The position numbers and the translations under genes are program-made. Under the pieces are notes generated by a model, which saw only the letters and a program-made list of their open reading frames with translations, did not search any database and was not told the DNA's origin. Shown in pieces: positions 1 through 8,844 of a DNA stretch of 50,489 bases. The first letter of the stretch is position 1. Every line of letters starts with the position of its first letter. The stretch lies in NCBI RefSeq assembly GCF_021699195.1, contig NZ_SSXE01000052.1, positions 1 through 50,489 on the forward strand, written 5' to 3'. The DNA is from Nonomuraea sp. MG754425 (GTDB lineage Bacteria > Actinomycetota > Actinomycetes > Streptosporangiales > Streptosporangiaceae).

Positions 1-1041
1 GCCCGCCTCTTCGCCGCGCACGCCCGCGGCGAAGAGGCGGGCGGCCTCGTCGGGGTCGCCGGAGGCGAGGGCCGCCACCAGGTCGTCGTGGTGGCCCGCC
101 ATGGCCGACCAGTCCCCGTCGTAGAGCGGGTTGCCGACCACGTGCAGGCTCCACAGGTTCGACTCGATCGTCCGCCACAGGCGCAGCAGGAAGGAGTTGC
201 CGCAGGCGGCGCAGACCCGGCGGTGGAAGGCGAGGTCGGCGTCGCGGAAAGCGCCGATGTCGCCGTCGCGGGCCGCCTGCCGCATGGCCAGGACGTCGGC
301 CGAGAGCTGCCGCAGCGTCTCGGGCCGCACGCGGACGGCCGCGCCGCGTGCGGCATACTCCTCCAGCAATACCCTGATGTCGCGCACCTCCCGGGCCTGC
401 TCGTCGGAGATCTCCGCGACGTAGCTGCCCCGGTTGGGATAGGAGATGACCAGTCCCTCGTGCGCCAACCGTTTGATCGCCTCCCGGGCCGGGGCCTGGC
501 TGGTGCCGACCCGGCGCGCGATCTCCGCCTCGACCAGCCGCTGCCCCGCCACCAGCTCGCCGGCGACGATCCAGCCGCGCAGCAGCGCGTAGACGCGGTC
601 CGACAGCAGCTCTCTGGGCAGCACGCGGGCCGGGTCGGGTGCGATCTGCTGCTCCTGCCAGATGCGCGCGACGGTGGACTGCGACAGCCCGAGCTGGGCC
701 GCCATGGTGCGGGTGGACGGCACCGCGCCGCCGCCGGCCGCGGCGGCGATCACCCGCTCGGCCTCCTGCCGCTCGGCGCTGCGCGGTCGCCCCGGCCTGG
801 GCGCGTCGGCCAGGCCGTCGAGGCCGCGTTCCACGAAGCGGGCCTGCCACTTCGCGACGGTGGCCGGGCTCACCGCCAGCCGGGTCGCGATCTCCTTTCT
901 GGGCACGCCGTCGGCGCAGGCCAGCACGATGCGGCTGCGCAGCGCCAGCCCGCCGCCCCGCTCGCGGCCGGCCCACTCGCGCAGGGCGGCGAGCTCCTCG
1001 GCCCCCAATATCAGCCTGTTGTCGTCCTCGTGTCCAGACAC
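1..1041 (-). CDS. GntR/FCD regulator with N-terminal IS630-type HTH fusion (partial, 3' end outside window)
   Basis: The protein is read from GTG at 1041-1039, the only start after an in-frame stop at 1053-1051. It runs 347 codons to the window edge without a stop. Residues about 35-135 look like the N-terminal DNA-binding part of an IS630-family transposase: an HTH (EIATRLAVSPATVAKWQARF), the linker GLADAPRPGRPR, and a second HTH (AAQLGLSQSTVARIW). Residues about 144-207 are a GntR winged helix (EAEIARRVGTSQAPAREAIK). From about 215 there is an FCD ligand domain with likely metal ligands D269, H273 and H317/H318. Plain FadR-type regulators are about 220-240 residues and lack the first part. 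It is divergent from the sugar-transport operon at 1202, so it probably controls that operon in response to a sugar or sugar acid; this is inference. The domain calls are by eye. Confidence 0.85.
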   Translation of the reverse strand, partial: MSGHEDDNRLILGAEELAALREWAGRERGGGLALRSRIVLACADGVPRKEIATRLAVSPATVAKWQARFVERGLDGLADAPRPGRPRSAERQEAERVIAAAAGGGAVPSTRTMAAQLGLSQSTVARIWQEQQIAPDPARVLPRELLSDRVYALLRGWIVAGELVAGQRLVEAEIARRVGTSQAPAREAIKRLAHEGLVISYPNRGSYVAEISDEQAREVRDIRVLLEEYAARGAAVRVRPETLRQLSADVLAMRQAARDGDIGAFRDADLAFHRRVCAACGNSFLLRLWRTIESNLWSLHVVGNPLYDGDWSAMAGHHDDLVAALASGDPDEAARLFAAGVRGEEAG

Positions 1042-1109
1042 GCGGCAACTTTAACGTACTTATGACTCAGCAACGCACAAGACACGTATTTGTAGCGCCA
1101 CGTTTCCCC

Positions 1110-1138
1110 TTGACGGGGCCATGTGACCAACGTATTAA
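1110..1138 (+). promoter_or_regulatory. Sigma-70-type promoter of the first transport/CAZyme operon
   Basis: A -35 box TTGACG (1110-1115) and a -10 box TATTAA (1133-1138) are separated by exactly 17 bases. The -10 sits in an unusually AT-rich patch that includes the small palindrome ATTA-AA-TAAT. The first start codon is at 1202, preceded by a strong ribosome binding site (GGAGGT). The region also faces the divergent GntR gene, so an operator for that regulator may lie here; I could not identify one with certainty. Confidence 0.6.
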
Positions 1139-1201
1139 ATAATCGCTAATCGAGTACGACCCATTAAAAGGCGTCGCAGATCTCGCCCCCTTGGAGGTGC
1201 G

Positions 1202-2473
1202 ATGCGTTCCCCCCGTCCATCACTTGCCCTTCCGGCCATCGGCTGCCTGCTCGTTCTCACCGGCTGCGGCGGGGGCGGCTTCGCCGGCGACTCCCAGGCA
1301 CAGCAGAGCGAGGGCGGCCCGGTCTCGGTCCGCATGCTGGTCAACATCAGCCCGAACCTCACCCAGACGTACTGGGACGACCTGGTCAAGCCGTTCGAGC
1401 AGGCCAACCCCGGCATCGACGTCAAGATCGAGGCGCCGACCGGCAAGGGCGTGGCCGACACGCTGCCGCAGCAACTCGCCGCCGGCAACGCCCCCGACGT
1501 GGTCGAGACCCTGATGGCCGACGAGACCCTCGCCAAGCAGATGCTCGACCTGACCGACCAGCCGTGGGCGAAGGACACGCCGCTGGCCGAGCAGGCCAAG
1601 CTGGGCGGCCGGATCTACTCGGTCGGCGTCGGCGTGCAGGCCCAGTCGCTCGTCTTCTACAACCGGGCCGCCTTCGACAAGGCCGGCGTCAAGGAGCCCC
1701 CGCAGACGTTCGACGACTTCGAGAGCGCCATGGGCAAGCTCAAGGACGCCGGCTACCTGCCGCTGCAGACCGGCGGCGACTTCCTGACCGGGCTGCAGCT
1801 CCTGCAACTGTCCAACCCGAGCCGCGCCCAGACCCACCCCACCTGGCAGCAGGACGTCAAGGCGGGCACGATCAAGGCCGGCGAGTCGCTGCAGCCCTAC
1901 CTCGAGCGTTACCAGGGCTGGATCGACAAGGGCTACGTCGACAAGAACGCCCTCGGCATGAAGTACGCCGACGCCGAGACCGCGTTCCTGACGGGCAAGT
2001 CGGCCATGTACGTGATGGGAAGCTGGTTCACCGCCTCCGAGGCCAAGGCCGACAAGGACTTCGAGGTCGGCGTCTTCCCCGCCCCGGTCGACAAGGGCCA
2101 GACCTACCCGGGCCCGCAGGGGGCCACGCTCGCCGCCCCGTACATGGTGCTGAAGTCCACCCCGAACAAGGACGCGGCGCTCAAGCTGGTCCAGTGGCTG
2201 GTCACCGACCCGGAGGCGGTCAAGAGCCAGCTCGCGCAGGACGGCAACTTCCGCACCGGCGTGGAGCGCGAGTTCACCCCGCTGGAGAAGCAGGTGCAGG
2301 AGATCCTCGACAACGCCCCCTCCGGCGTCCCCCAGGGTGAGGGATACGGCGACGCCACCCTCCCGAAGGGCTTCAACTCCGCCTGGAACACCGAGGTCCA
2401 GGGCCTGTACGTGGGCAAGTCGCCCAAGGAAGTGGCCGAGGGCGTGGACCGCTGGCTGGCCGGACGGTCATGA
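1202..2473 (+). CDS. Sugar ABC transporter substrate-binding lipoprotein (SBP_bac_1, CUT1 type)
   Basis: This 423-residue extracellular solute-binding protein should capture a sugar or oligosaccharide for the two permeases encoded next. It begins with a short signal peptide ending in the lipobox LTGC (C22), so it is a membrane-anchored lipoprotein. Family 1 features follow, including a periplasmic-binding core with a DVVETL-like segment and the typical C-terminal run in which residual sequence is scanned as 'ALKLVQWLVTDPEAV'. A GGAGGT ribosome binding site precedes the ATG. Its stop overlaps the next start by 4 bases (ATGA). No ATPase gene follows; in many actinomycetes such importers share a distant MsiK-type ATPase. 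From its neighbours the cargo is probably a pectin-derived oligosaccharide. Confidence 0.93.
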   Translation: MRSPRPSLALPAIGCLLVLTGCGGGGFAGDSQAQQSEGGPVSVRMLVNISPNLTQTYWDDLVKPFEQANPGIDVKIEAPTGKGVADTLPQQLAAGNAPDVVETLMADETLAKQMLDLTDQPWAKDTPLAEQAKLGGRIYSVGVGVQAQSLVFYNRAAFDKAGVKEPPQTFDDFESAMGKLKDAGYLPLQTGGDFLTGLQLLQLSNPSRAQTHPTWQQDVKAGTIKAGESLQPYLERYQGWIDKGYVDKNALGMKYADAETAFLTGKSAMYVMGSWFTASEAKADKDFEVGVFPAPVDKGQTYPGPQGATLAAPYMVLKSTPNKDAALKLVQWLVTDPEAVKSQLAQDGNFRTGVEREFTPLEKQVQEILDNAPSGVPQGEGYGDATLPKGFNSAWNTEVQGLYVGKSPKEVAEGVDRWLAGRS

Positions 2474-3402
2474 CCCTGACCCGTGAGCAGGCGCCACCCG
2501 TCGTGCGAAAGCCCGTCGGCGAACGCAGGAGGCGACACGACGGCCTGGCCACCACCCTCATGGTGGCCCCGGCCACGGTCCTCTACGTCGTGATGCTGAT
2601 CGTCCCCGTCGGTCTGGCGCTCTACCTGAGCCTGACCGACTGGGACGGGTTCAGCGCCGACCCCGCGTTCGTCGGCGCGGCGAACTACGTGACCCTGCTG
2701 GACGACCCCGACCTGCGCCGCGCCGCCCTGGTCACGCTGCTGGTCGCGGCGGCCGGCACCGCCGGGCTCAACCTGCTCGGCCTCGGCTTCGCCCTCCTGG
2801 TGAACGGCGCCTCCCGGGCCAACACGTTCTTCCGGATCGTGCTGTTCTACCCGCACGTGCTCAGCGCCCTGGTGGTCGGCTTCCTCTGGTCGGCCATCCT
2901 GGGCACCAGCGGCGCGGTCAACAACCTCGTCACGACCTGGGGCGGCGCGGTGATCCCGTTCCTGTCGGACCCGGCCTGGGCCACGGTCACCATGATCGCG
3001 GTGCTGGTGTGGGCCGGGTTCGGCGTCAACGTGGTGCTGTACCTGGCGGGCCTGCAGGCGGTGCCGCACTCGCTGGTCGAGGCGGCCCGCATCGACGGGG
3101 CGACGCGCTGGCAGGTGTTCAGGAACGTGACCCTGCCCGCGCTCGGCCCGTCGGTGACGGTGAACATCGTGCTGTCGCTGGTGACGCTGCTGAAGACGTA
3201 CGACCTGGTGGTCTCGCTCACGGCGGGCGGACCGGCCGGGCAGACGCAGACCGTCGCCTACCTCATCCTCTGGAACTCCTTCCACGACGCCCGCCTCGGC
3301 TTCGGCTCCGCCCAGTCGGTGCTCCTCATGCTGGTGACGGCGGCGCTGGCGTTCGTGGTGACGAAGCTGCGCAGGCGCGGCGAGCTGGCGGTGCACCAAT
3401 GA
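2470..3402 (+). CDS. Sugar ABC transporter permease, MalF/UgpA type
   Basis: A 310-residue inner-membrane permease of the CUT1 class. After a basic N-terminus, hydrophobic segments begin near residue 33 (TTLMVAPATVLYVVMLIVPV), with about six membrane spans in all. The cytoplasmic EAA loop that contacts the ATPase is visible (EAARIDGATRWQVFRNVTLP, around residues 204-223). It overlaps the binding-protein gene upstream and the second permease downstream by 4 bases each, indicating translational coupling and a heterodimeric channel with the next gene product. Confidence 0.95.
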   Translation: MTLTREQAPPVVRKPVGERRRRHDGLATTLMVAPATVLYVVMLIVPVGLALYLSLTDWDGFSADPAFVGAANYVTLLDDPDLRRAALVTLLVAAAGTAGLNLLGLGFALLVNGASRANTFFRIVLFYPHVLSALVVGFLWSAILGTSGAVNNLVTTWGGAVIPFLSDPAWATVTMIAVLVWAGFGVNVVLYLAGLQAVPHSLVEAARIDGATRWQVFRNVTLPALGPSVTVNIVLSLVTLLKTYDLVVSLTAGGPAGQTQTVAYLILWNSFHDARLGFGSAQSVLLMLVTAALAFVVTKLRRRGELAVHQ

Positions 3403-4208
3403 CCAGGAAGACCTTCCTCTGGGCGACCGCCGCCTTCATGCTCATCCCCCTGTACGTGCTGACCGTCAACGCGTTCAAGGGCCAGCAGGACATCCTGGCC
3501 AACCCGTTCGGCCTGTCCGGCCTGAGCCTCGAACCGCTCGGCCGGGCGCTGACCAACCCGAACTTCAACGTGTTCAAGGGCTACGCGATCACGCTGCTGT
3601 TCGTGGTGGCGGTCAACGTGCTGTCGGTGGGCCTGGCCGCGCCGGCCGCGTACGTGATCGCGCGCAGCCCGAAGCGCCGCTTCCGCGTCCTCATGCTGTT
3701 CTTCCTGGCCGGGACGTTCATCCCGGGCCAGGTGCTGGTCATCCCCGTCGTGTACGTGCTCAAGACGCTCGGCCTGATGGGCACCATCCGCGGGTTCGTG
3801 CTCTTCGAGACCACCCTCACGCTGCCGTTCTCGATCTTCCTGTACGCGGGCTACATCGCCACCGTCCCCGCCGTGCTCGACCAGGCGGCGGCCGTGGACG
3901 GGGCGGGCCGGCTGCGCACGTTCTGGCAGATCGTCTTCCCGCTGATGCGGCCCGCGGTCGCCACGATGGTCATCCTGAACACCTTCTCGGTGTGGAACGA
4001 CTTCGTGAACCCGCAGATCATCCTGGGTCCAGGCAGCGGCCTCTACACCGTCACCACCGGCGTGTACGCGGCGGTCAGCCAGTACTCCACCGACTACACG
4101 GTGGTCTTCCCGACGCTGTTGCTGGCCATCGCGCCACTGCTGATCTTCTTCGTCTTCATGCAACGGCACATCATCAGCGGCCTCACGGCAGGAGCAACGA
4201 AAGGGTGA
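3399..4208 (+). CDS. Sugar ABC transporter permease, MalG/UgpE type
   Basis: A 269-residue partner permease. The start is ATG at 3399, overlapping the previous stop. The N-terminal span (FLWATAAFMLIPLYVLTVNAF) is followed by the loop and membrane pattern of MalG proteins. Its EAA loop reads QAAAVDGAGRLRTFWQIVFP, so the leading E-A-A is Q-A-A, a common actinobacterial variation, and the invariant glycine is kept. It completes the importer apart from the ATPase, which is missing here. Only 2 bases separate it from the next gene. Confidence 0.95.
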   Translation: MTRKTFLWATAAFMLIPLYVLTVNAFKGQQDILANPFGLSGLSLEPLGRALTNPNFNVFKGYAITLLFVVAVNVLSVGLAAPAAYVIARSPKRRFRVLMLFFLAGTFIPGQVLVIPVVYVLKTLGLMGTIRGFVLFETTLTLPFSIFLYAGYIATVPAVLDQAAAVDGAGRLRTFWQIVFPLMRPAVATMVILNTFSVWNDFVNPQIILGPGSGLYTVTTGVYAAVSQYSTDYTVVFPTLLLAIAPLLIFFVFMQRHIISGLTAGATKG

Positions 4209-4210
4209 AC

Positions 4211-6118
4211 ATGCGCGAGATCACAGCGACGGTGCCGCTCGGCGTGCCGCCGGCCTGGGCGGTGCTGGAACGCAGACTGTTCGACGCCCTCGACGAGGCG
4301 TGGCGCGGCTTCGCGGCCCGCTACTGCGGCCCCGACGGGCGGCTGATCTACCACGGCCCGGCCGCGGACCGGGACGGGGCCGACGACTTCTACGAGGCGT
4401 TCTTCAACTGGCCGACGCTCTATCAACTCGGCGGCGCGGACGACCTGCTGGAGGCCGCCAAGCACCACTGGGAGGGCATCACCGTCCAGCTCACCGAGCT
4501 GGGCTACCTGGTGGACGAGTACGAGCGCGGCTACGACTGGTTCCACCAGGGCGAGTCGATGCTGCTGTTCTACGGCATCTGCGCGGCCGACCCGCGCGAC
4601 GAGCGGTTCCGGGAGCGCGCCCGTCGCTTCGCGGAGCTGTACCTGCCGGGCTCGGCCAACTACGACGCGGAGCACGACATCATCCGCGCCCCGCACAACG
4701 GCGCCGTCGGCCCCCGCTACGGCCTGCAGTGGGAGTGGGCCTCCTACCACACGGACCTGACCAGCATGCGGCCGTTCGGGCTGCCGCTGCGTGACCTGCC
4801 GGGCATCGCCGAATGGCAGGACCTGGCCGACCCGAGCAACGCCGCCCGGATGGGCGCGGCGATGAGCGAGCGCATCGGCCGCGGCGACGTGGCCGTCAAC
4901 CTGGCCGCGACCAGCCTGGCCGTCAACGCCTGGCTGTACGACGGCGACGACCGTTACCGCGACTGGGCGCTGCGCTACATCGACGCCTGGCAGCGCAGGG
5001 CCGTGGCCAACGACGGCGTCATCCCGGACAACGTGGGCCCGTCGGGCGTGGTCGGCGAGCTGCACGACGGCCGCTGGTACGGCGGCAACTACGGCTGGCA
5101 GTGGCCGCACGGCCTGTACAGCGTGGGCGCCGCCGCCGCCATCGCCGCGGTCAACGCGCACCTGCTGACCGGCGAGAGCACCGCGCTCGCCATCGGCCGC
5201 GACCCCCTGGAGGCCGTGTACGGGCGCGCCAGGCAGGCCGCCGTCACCGAGACCGAGATGAGCATCAGCGACCGCTGGCTGGCGGAGCTGGGCGACGAGG
5301 CCGGCAAGCCCACCATGCTGGTGCCGAACCGGCACGACGACAACGGCTGGTTCGACTTCCAGCCGCCGCAGCTCGGCCTGCCGGTCTGGCTGTGGCACAT
5401 GTCGCTCGGCCGCGACGACGCCGACCGGCTCGACCGGCTGCGCAAGGCGTCCGGCTACGACTGGACGACGGTGCGGCCGTTCCGCAACAAGGAGGAGGCC
5501 GGGCACGAGGCGCCGTGGCTGGAGTTCCTGCGCGGCGCCAACCCCGGCTTCCCCGAGCGGATGTTGTCCACCGCGCTCGGCCAGGTGCAGCGCCGGATGG
5601 CGCTCATCGACGCCGACGAGGCGGACCTGTCCACCATCCACGTGCACCACTGGCAGCGGCTCAACCCGGTGCTCACCGAGGCGCTGCTGCAACTGGTCAC
5701 CGGCACCCCGCAGGTGCTCTACAACGGCGGGCTGCTGCCCACCCGGCTGGCCTACTTCGACGCCGACCGGCACCGCCCGGGGCTGCCCCGGGACGTGGCC
5801 GCGCTGGTCGACTCCGTCCGCCCCGACGGCACCTCCGTCGAGCTGGTCAACCTGAGCGTGGGCCGGACCCGCCGGGTCGTCGTGCAGGCCGGCCAGTTCG
5901 GCGAGCACCGCATCGACACCGTCACCGTCAACCGCGCCGCCGGCGAGGGCTACCCCGGCGACCCGCGCGCCTACACCTCACCCCCCATCGACACGACCGA
6001 GCAGGAGGTGACGGTGGACGGCCCGCGCCTGCTGGTCGAGTTGCCGCCCGGCCGCCGCGTCCGGCTCGACCTGCACACGACCGCGCGCGTCCGCACGCCG
6101 TCACACCAGCACTACTGA
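4211..6118 (+). CDS. Uncharacterised 635-residue cytoplasmic protein, possibly an alpha-toroid glycoside hydrolase
   Basis: I do not recognise the family. The start is ATG at 4211, two bases after the permease stop. There is no signal peptide or membrane span. The first 420 or so residues are rich in Trp, Tyr, His and Asp in alternating helical segments (EAFFNWPTLYQLGG, YDWFHQGESM, WYGGNYGWQWPHG), the texture of an (alpha/alpha) barrel carbohydrate enzyme. The last 150 residues look beta-rich, as in an accessory sandwich domain. Its place between an ABC importer and other pectin genes suggests it acts on imported oligosaccharides. It does not show the pattern I would expect of GH105 unsaturated uronyl hydrolases, so I reject that label. 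The function is unassigned. Confidence 0.85.
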   Translation: MREITATVPLGVPPAWAVLERRLFDALDEAWRGFAARYCGPDGRLIYHGPAADRDGADDFYEAFFNWPTLYQLGGADDLLEAAKHHWEGITVQLTELGYLVDEYERGYDWFHQGESMLLFYGICAADPRDERFRERARRFAELYLPGSANYDAEHDIIRAPHNGAVGPRYGLQWEWASYHTDLTSMRPFGLPLRDLPGIAEWQDLADPSNAARMGAAMSERIGRGDVAVNLAATSLAVNAWLYDGDDRYRDWALRYIDAWQRRAVANDGVIPDNVGPSGVVGELHDGRWYGGNYGWQWPHGLYSVGAAAAIAAVNAHLLTGESTALAIGRDPLEAVYGRARQAAVTETEMSISDRWLAELGDEAGKPTMLVPNRHDDNGWFDFQPPQLGLPVWLWHMSLGRDDADRLDRLRKASGYDWTTVRPFRNKEEAGHEAPWLEFLRGANPGFPERMLSTALGQVQRRMALIDADEADLSTIHVHHWQRLNPVLTEALLQLVTGTPQVLYNGGLLPTRLAYFDADRHRPGLPRDVAALVDSVRPDGTSVELVNLSVGRTRRVVVQAGQFGEHRIDTVTVNRAAGEGYPGDPRAYTSPPIDTTEQEVTVDGPRLLVELPPGRRVRLDLHTTARVRTPSHQHY

Positions 6119-6126
6119 GGAGTTAC

Positions 6127-6894
6127 ATGGACGACGCAATCTGGGATCTGCCTGTTCGCGGGAAACTACCCGCCGCGCCCGATCCCGCTCTTGTGGAGGG
6201 GCTGTCCCGGATCAGCTCGGCCACCGCCTGCGCCAAGTTGCACGCGCAGGGCATCCGACGGACCTTCGTCGAGGGGCCGCGCCCCATCGCGCAGGGGCAG
6301 AAGATCGCCGGACGGGTGCGCACGCTGCAGTTCATGCCGCAGCGCGAGGACATCGCCTCCGGGCTCGGCCAGGAGTACGTGGAGCGGCACACGGCCCTGT
6401 GGCACGTCCTGGAGGACATCGAACCCGGTGACGTGCTCGTCGTGCAGGCGTACGGCAGCGCCTACACCGGCTGCTTCGGCGACATGCTGGTGCGCTACTT
6501 CAAGCGCAAGGGCGGCGCCGGCATCGTCGTGGACGGCCGGATCAGGGACCTGCCCCGCGTCAGCGGCGTCGGCCTGCCGGTCTGGTCCACCGGCGCGACC
6601 CCGCACTACGCCTCGCAGGCGGAGCTGTTCCCGTGGGCGTACGACGTGCCGGTGGCCGTCGGCGGCGCGCTCGCGCTGCCCGGCGACCTGTGCGTGGCCG
6701 ACGACGACGGCGCCGTGGTGGTGCCGCTGCGCCGGGCCGGGCAGGTGCTCGAAGCCGCCGCCGACCACGAGCAGTGGGAGCGCTACAGCCGCGCCCGCAT
6801 CGAGGAGGGCGGGGCGCTTTCCGACTACTACCCACTCACCCCCGATACCCGCGCCGAGTACGAACGGTGGCGGGAGATGAAGGAGAGCCAGTGA
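6127..6894 (+). CDS. RraA-family protein (HMG aldolase / oxaloacetate decarboxylase-like)
   Basis: A 255-residue protein with the RraA/dimethylmenaquinone-methyltransferase-like fold. It shows the family core GDMLVRYFKRKGGAGIVVDG followed by RIRD, where the D-G-x-x-R-D pattern gives the arginine and aspartate that bind pyruvate-type substrates and metal in the class II 4-hydroxy-4-methyl-2-oxoglutarate aldolases. Family members cleave or decarboxylate 2-oxo acids, and several are of unknown function. An AGGAG-type site (GAGGAG) precedes the ATG at 6127, and the stop overlaps the next gene's GTG by 4 bases. In this setting it could act on a keto-acid made from an unusual pectic sugar acid; that is inference, and the annotation as ribonuclease E inhibitor would be misleading. 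Confidence 0.9.
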   Translation: MDDAIWDLPVRGKLPAAPDPALVEGLSRISSATACAKLHAQGIRRTFVEGPRPIAQGQKIAGRVRTLQFMPQREDIASGLGQEYVERHTALWHVLEDIEPGDVLVVQAYGSAYTGCFGDMLVRYFKRKGGAGIVVDGRIRDLPRVSGVGLPVWSTGATPHYASQAELFPWAYDVPVAVGGALALPGDLCVADDDGAVVVPLRRAGQVLEAAADHEQWERYSRARIEEGGALSDYYPLTPDTRAEYERWREMKESQ

Positions 6895-8708
6895 TCCTCA
6901 GGTCCGTTGGCGCTGTCGTCTTACTCGTAGGCGGCCTGGCCAGCCCAGCGCCCTCGACGACGACGGCCAGACCGAACTGCGACTACCACGTGTCCGCCCA
7001 GGGGGGCGACCGCGGCGACGGCAGCGCCGCCCGCCCGTGGCGGAACATCGAGCAGGCCCGTGACGCGCTGCGCGCCAGGAAGGGCAAGCAGACCTGCGAC
7101 ATCGTCGTCAACGTCAAGGCCGGCGACTATGTCGTGGACAAGACCATCGAGTTCACCGAGGCCGACTCGGGCAGAGACGGCCACAAGATCACCTATCGCA
7201 GTGCGGATGGCCCGGGCAAGGCCCGCCTGCTGGGTGCCAAGCCGGTGACGGGATGGCAGAAGTACAAGGACAACATTTACAAGACCAAGGTCGATCGTAC
7301 CTTCTACACGCTGTTCGAGGACGGCAAACGCGCCACGACGGCCAGATACCCGAACCGGAACAGCGACGACCTGTGGTCGCCGTACCTGTTCTCGGTGCTC
7401 GGGGAGCCGGAGAAGGAGGCGGTGCGGCAGTGGCTGTACTTCAAGCCTGAGGACGTACCGCAGGAGTGGGACGCCGACTTCGACCAGAACTCGCAGGTCG
7501 TGGTCTGGTCGGGCGGCTCGTGGAGCTGGTTCACCGACACGGTGCCGCTCGGCGGGGCCGACTTCCGCAAGAACTTCTTCACGCTCAACCACTGGGCGCG
7601 CTACGCGTTCATGAACAGCCGCAGCGGCTCGCGCTACTTCCTGCAGAACACGCTGCGCTTCCTCGACCAGCCCGGTGAGTACTACTTCGACTTCGCCAAC
7701 AGCGAGGTCTACTACTGGCCCAAGACCTCGATCGACAACGTCGTGGCGCCGACCGTGAAGACGATCCTGTCGCTCAAGGGCAGCACGCCCGACCAGCGGG
7801 TGCAGAACCTCGGCTTCGACGGGCTGGCCCTGCAGTACAGCGACTTCGTGGACTGGTACCGGGCCGGCTGGATCAGCGAGGGCGACTCGGGCTACGAGCA
7901 CAAGTACCCCGTCTACGACCGGCAGATCGAGATGCCGCGCAACCGGTTCGGCATGATCACGCTGACCAACACCCGCGACATCGACCTGACCAGGCTGCAC
8001 ATCTCCGACACCGGCTTCATGGGCGTGTACATGCTCTTCGCCAACGAGCGGGTCAAGGTGTCGGACAGCCTGCTGGAGAACATCGGCGCCGACGGCATCA
8101 AGGTCGAGGGCGGCTACCCCGGCGAGGGCGACATCTCCGGGCACCACACGATCAGCAACAACTACATCTACCACGTGGGCGAGCTGGTGCCGGGCGACGC
8201 CGCCGGCATCGAGCTGATGAGCACGGGCAACAACACCGTCAGCAACATCAACGTCAAGCACAGCGCCCGGTACGGCATCAGCCTGGAGGTCCGGCCGGAG
8301 GTCAAGCCGGCGGACAACTACGCCCGCAACAACAACTTCTCCTACATCAAGCTGGAGGAGACCGGCCTGGACAGCGGCGACATGGGCGCCTTCTACACCT
8401 ACGGCGTCAGCAACGTCGAGCCGCATCCCATGGACAACCACGTCAAGCAGATGGTGATCACTGACGTCATCAACGACCCGGCCGGCGCGATGCCGGACAG
8501 CGGCACCCGCGGCGTGCACATGGACGCCGGCGGCTGCGGCTTCACCTTCGAGAGCATCGAGGTGGGCAAGGTCAGCGACGACAAGTACCAGAGTTACCAG
8601 TGCAACCAGGTGACCAACGCCAACTGGGCCGACGGGTTCGACGCCTCGAAGATGGAGTACGACAAGATCGGGGTGACGAGCTCGTTCCCGTACCCGATCC
8701 CTAGTTAG
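6891..8708 (+). CDS. Secreted right-handed parallel beta-helix protein, GH141-like
   Basis: A 605-residue exported protein. The GTG start at 6891 overlaps the previous stop (GTGA) and opens a short Sec signal peptide (ILRSVGAVVLLVGGLASPAPS). The mature N-terminus has the pattern of large beta-helix carbohydrate enzymes: YHVSAQGGDRGDGSAARPWR, then a KAGDYVVDKTIEF strand, an ADSGRDGHKITYRS segment and the RATTARYPN turn. Helix coils with Asn/Asp ladders follow (residues about 300-570). The layout resembles GH141, a family with alpha-L-fucosidase and xylanase members, one of which acts on rhamnogalacturonan II; I am moderately sure of the superfamily and less sure of the family. It is the last gene of the operon, followed by a strong palindrome. 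Confidence 0.88.
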   Translation: MILRSVGAVVLLVGGLASPAPSTTTARPNCDYHVSAQGGDRGDGSAARPWRNIEQARDALRARKGKQTCDIVVNVKAGDYVVDKTIEFTEADSGRDGHKITYRSADGPGKARLLGAKPVTGWQKYKDNIYKTKVDRTFYTLFEDGKRATTARYPNRNSDDLWSPYLFSVLGEPEKEAVRQWLYFKPEDVPQEWDADFDQNSQVVVWSGGSWSWFTDTVPLGGADFRKNFFTLNHWARYAFMNSRSGSRYFLQNTLRFLDQPGEYYFDFANSEVYYWPKTSIDNVVAPTVKTILSLKGSTPDQRVQNLGFDGLALQYSDFVDWYRAGWISEGDSGYEHKYPVYDRQIEMPRNRFGMITLTNTRDIDLTRLHISDTGFMGVYMLFANERVKVSDSLLENIGADGIKVEGGYPGEGDISGHHTISNNYIYHVGELVPGDAAGIELMSTGNNTVSNINVKHSARYGISLEVRPEVKPADNYARNNNFSYIKLEETGLDSGDMGAFYTYGVSNVEPHPMDNHVKQMVITDVINDPAGAMPDSGTRGVHMDAGGCGFTFESIEVGKVSDDKYQSYQCNQVTNANWADGFDASKMEYDKIGVTSSFPYPIPS

Positions 8709-8782
8709 GCCGACGGCCCGGGGCCGGGCTCGCGCATCCTCTCCGCTCGCGCGCGCCCGGTCTCGCCGCCGTCCCTCCGGCC

Positions 8783-8812
8783 GGGGCGCCGGGCCGGCCG
8801 GCCCGGCGCCCC
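8783..8812 (+). terminator. Perfect 30-base GC palindrome, probable transcription terminator
   Basis: Bases 8783-8812 form a perfect inverted repeat (arms GGGGCGCCGGGCC and GGCCCGGCGCCCC around GGCC). It lies 75 bases after the stop of the GH141-like gene and 33 bases before the GH106 gene. There is no U tract, as is usual for GC-rich actinomycete terminators. It could alternatively be an operator or an mRNA-stabilising stem. Confidence 0.55.
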
Positions 8813-8844
8813 ATCCAACCGGCCACCCCCCGCAGGACCGGATC

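Noticed and set aside
1..1041. An actual IS630 transposase remnant
   Set aside because: Only the DNA-binding region is present, in one open frame with GntR/FCD; no DDE catalytic part or inverted repeats are seen.
88..1065. Plus-strand gene opposite the GntR regulator
   Set aside because: The translation is compositionally odd and has no recognisable domain, while the minus strand encodes clear HTH, GntR and FCD domains.
2104..3399. Large minus-strand gene opposite the ABC permeases
   Set aside because: His/Arg/Gly-rich shadow of a GC-rich gene; the plus strand encodes a complete permease with EAA loop.
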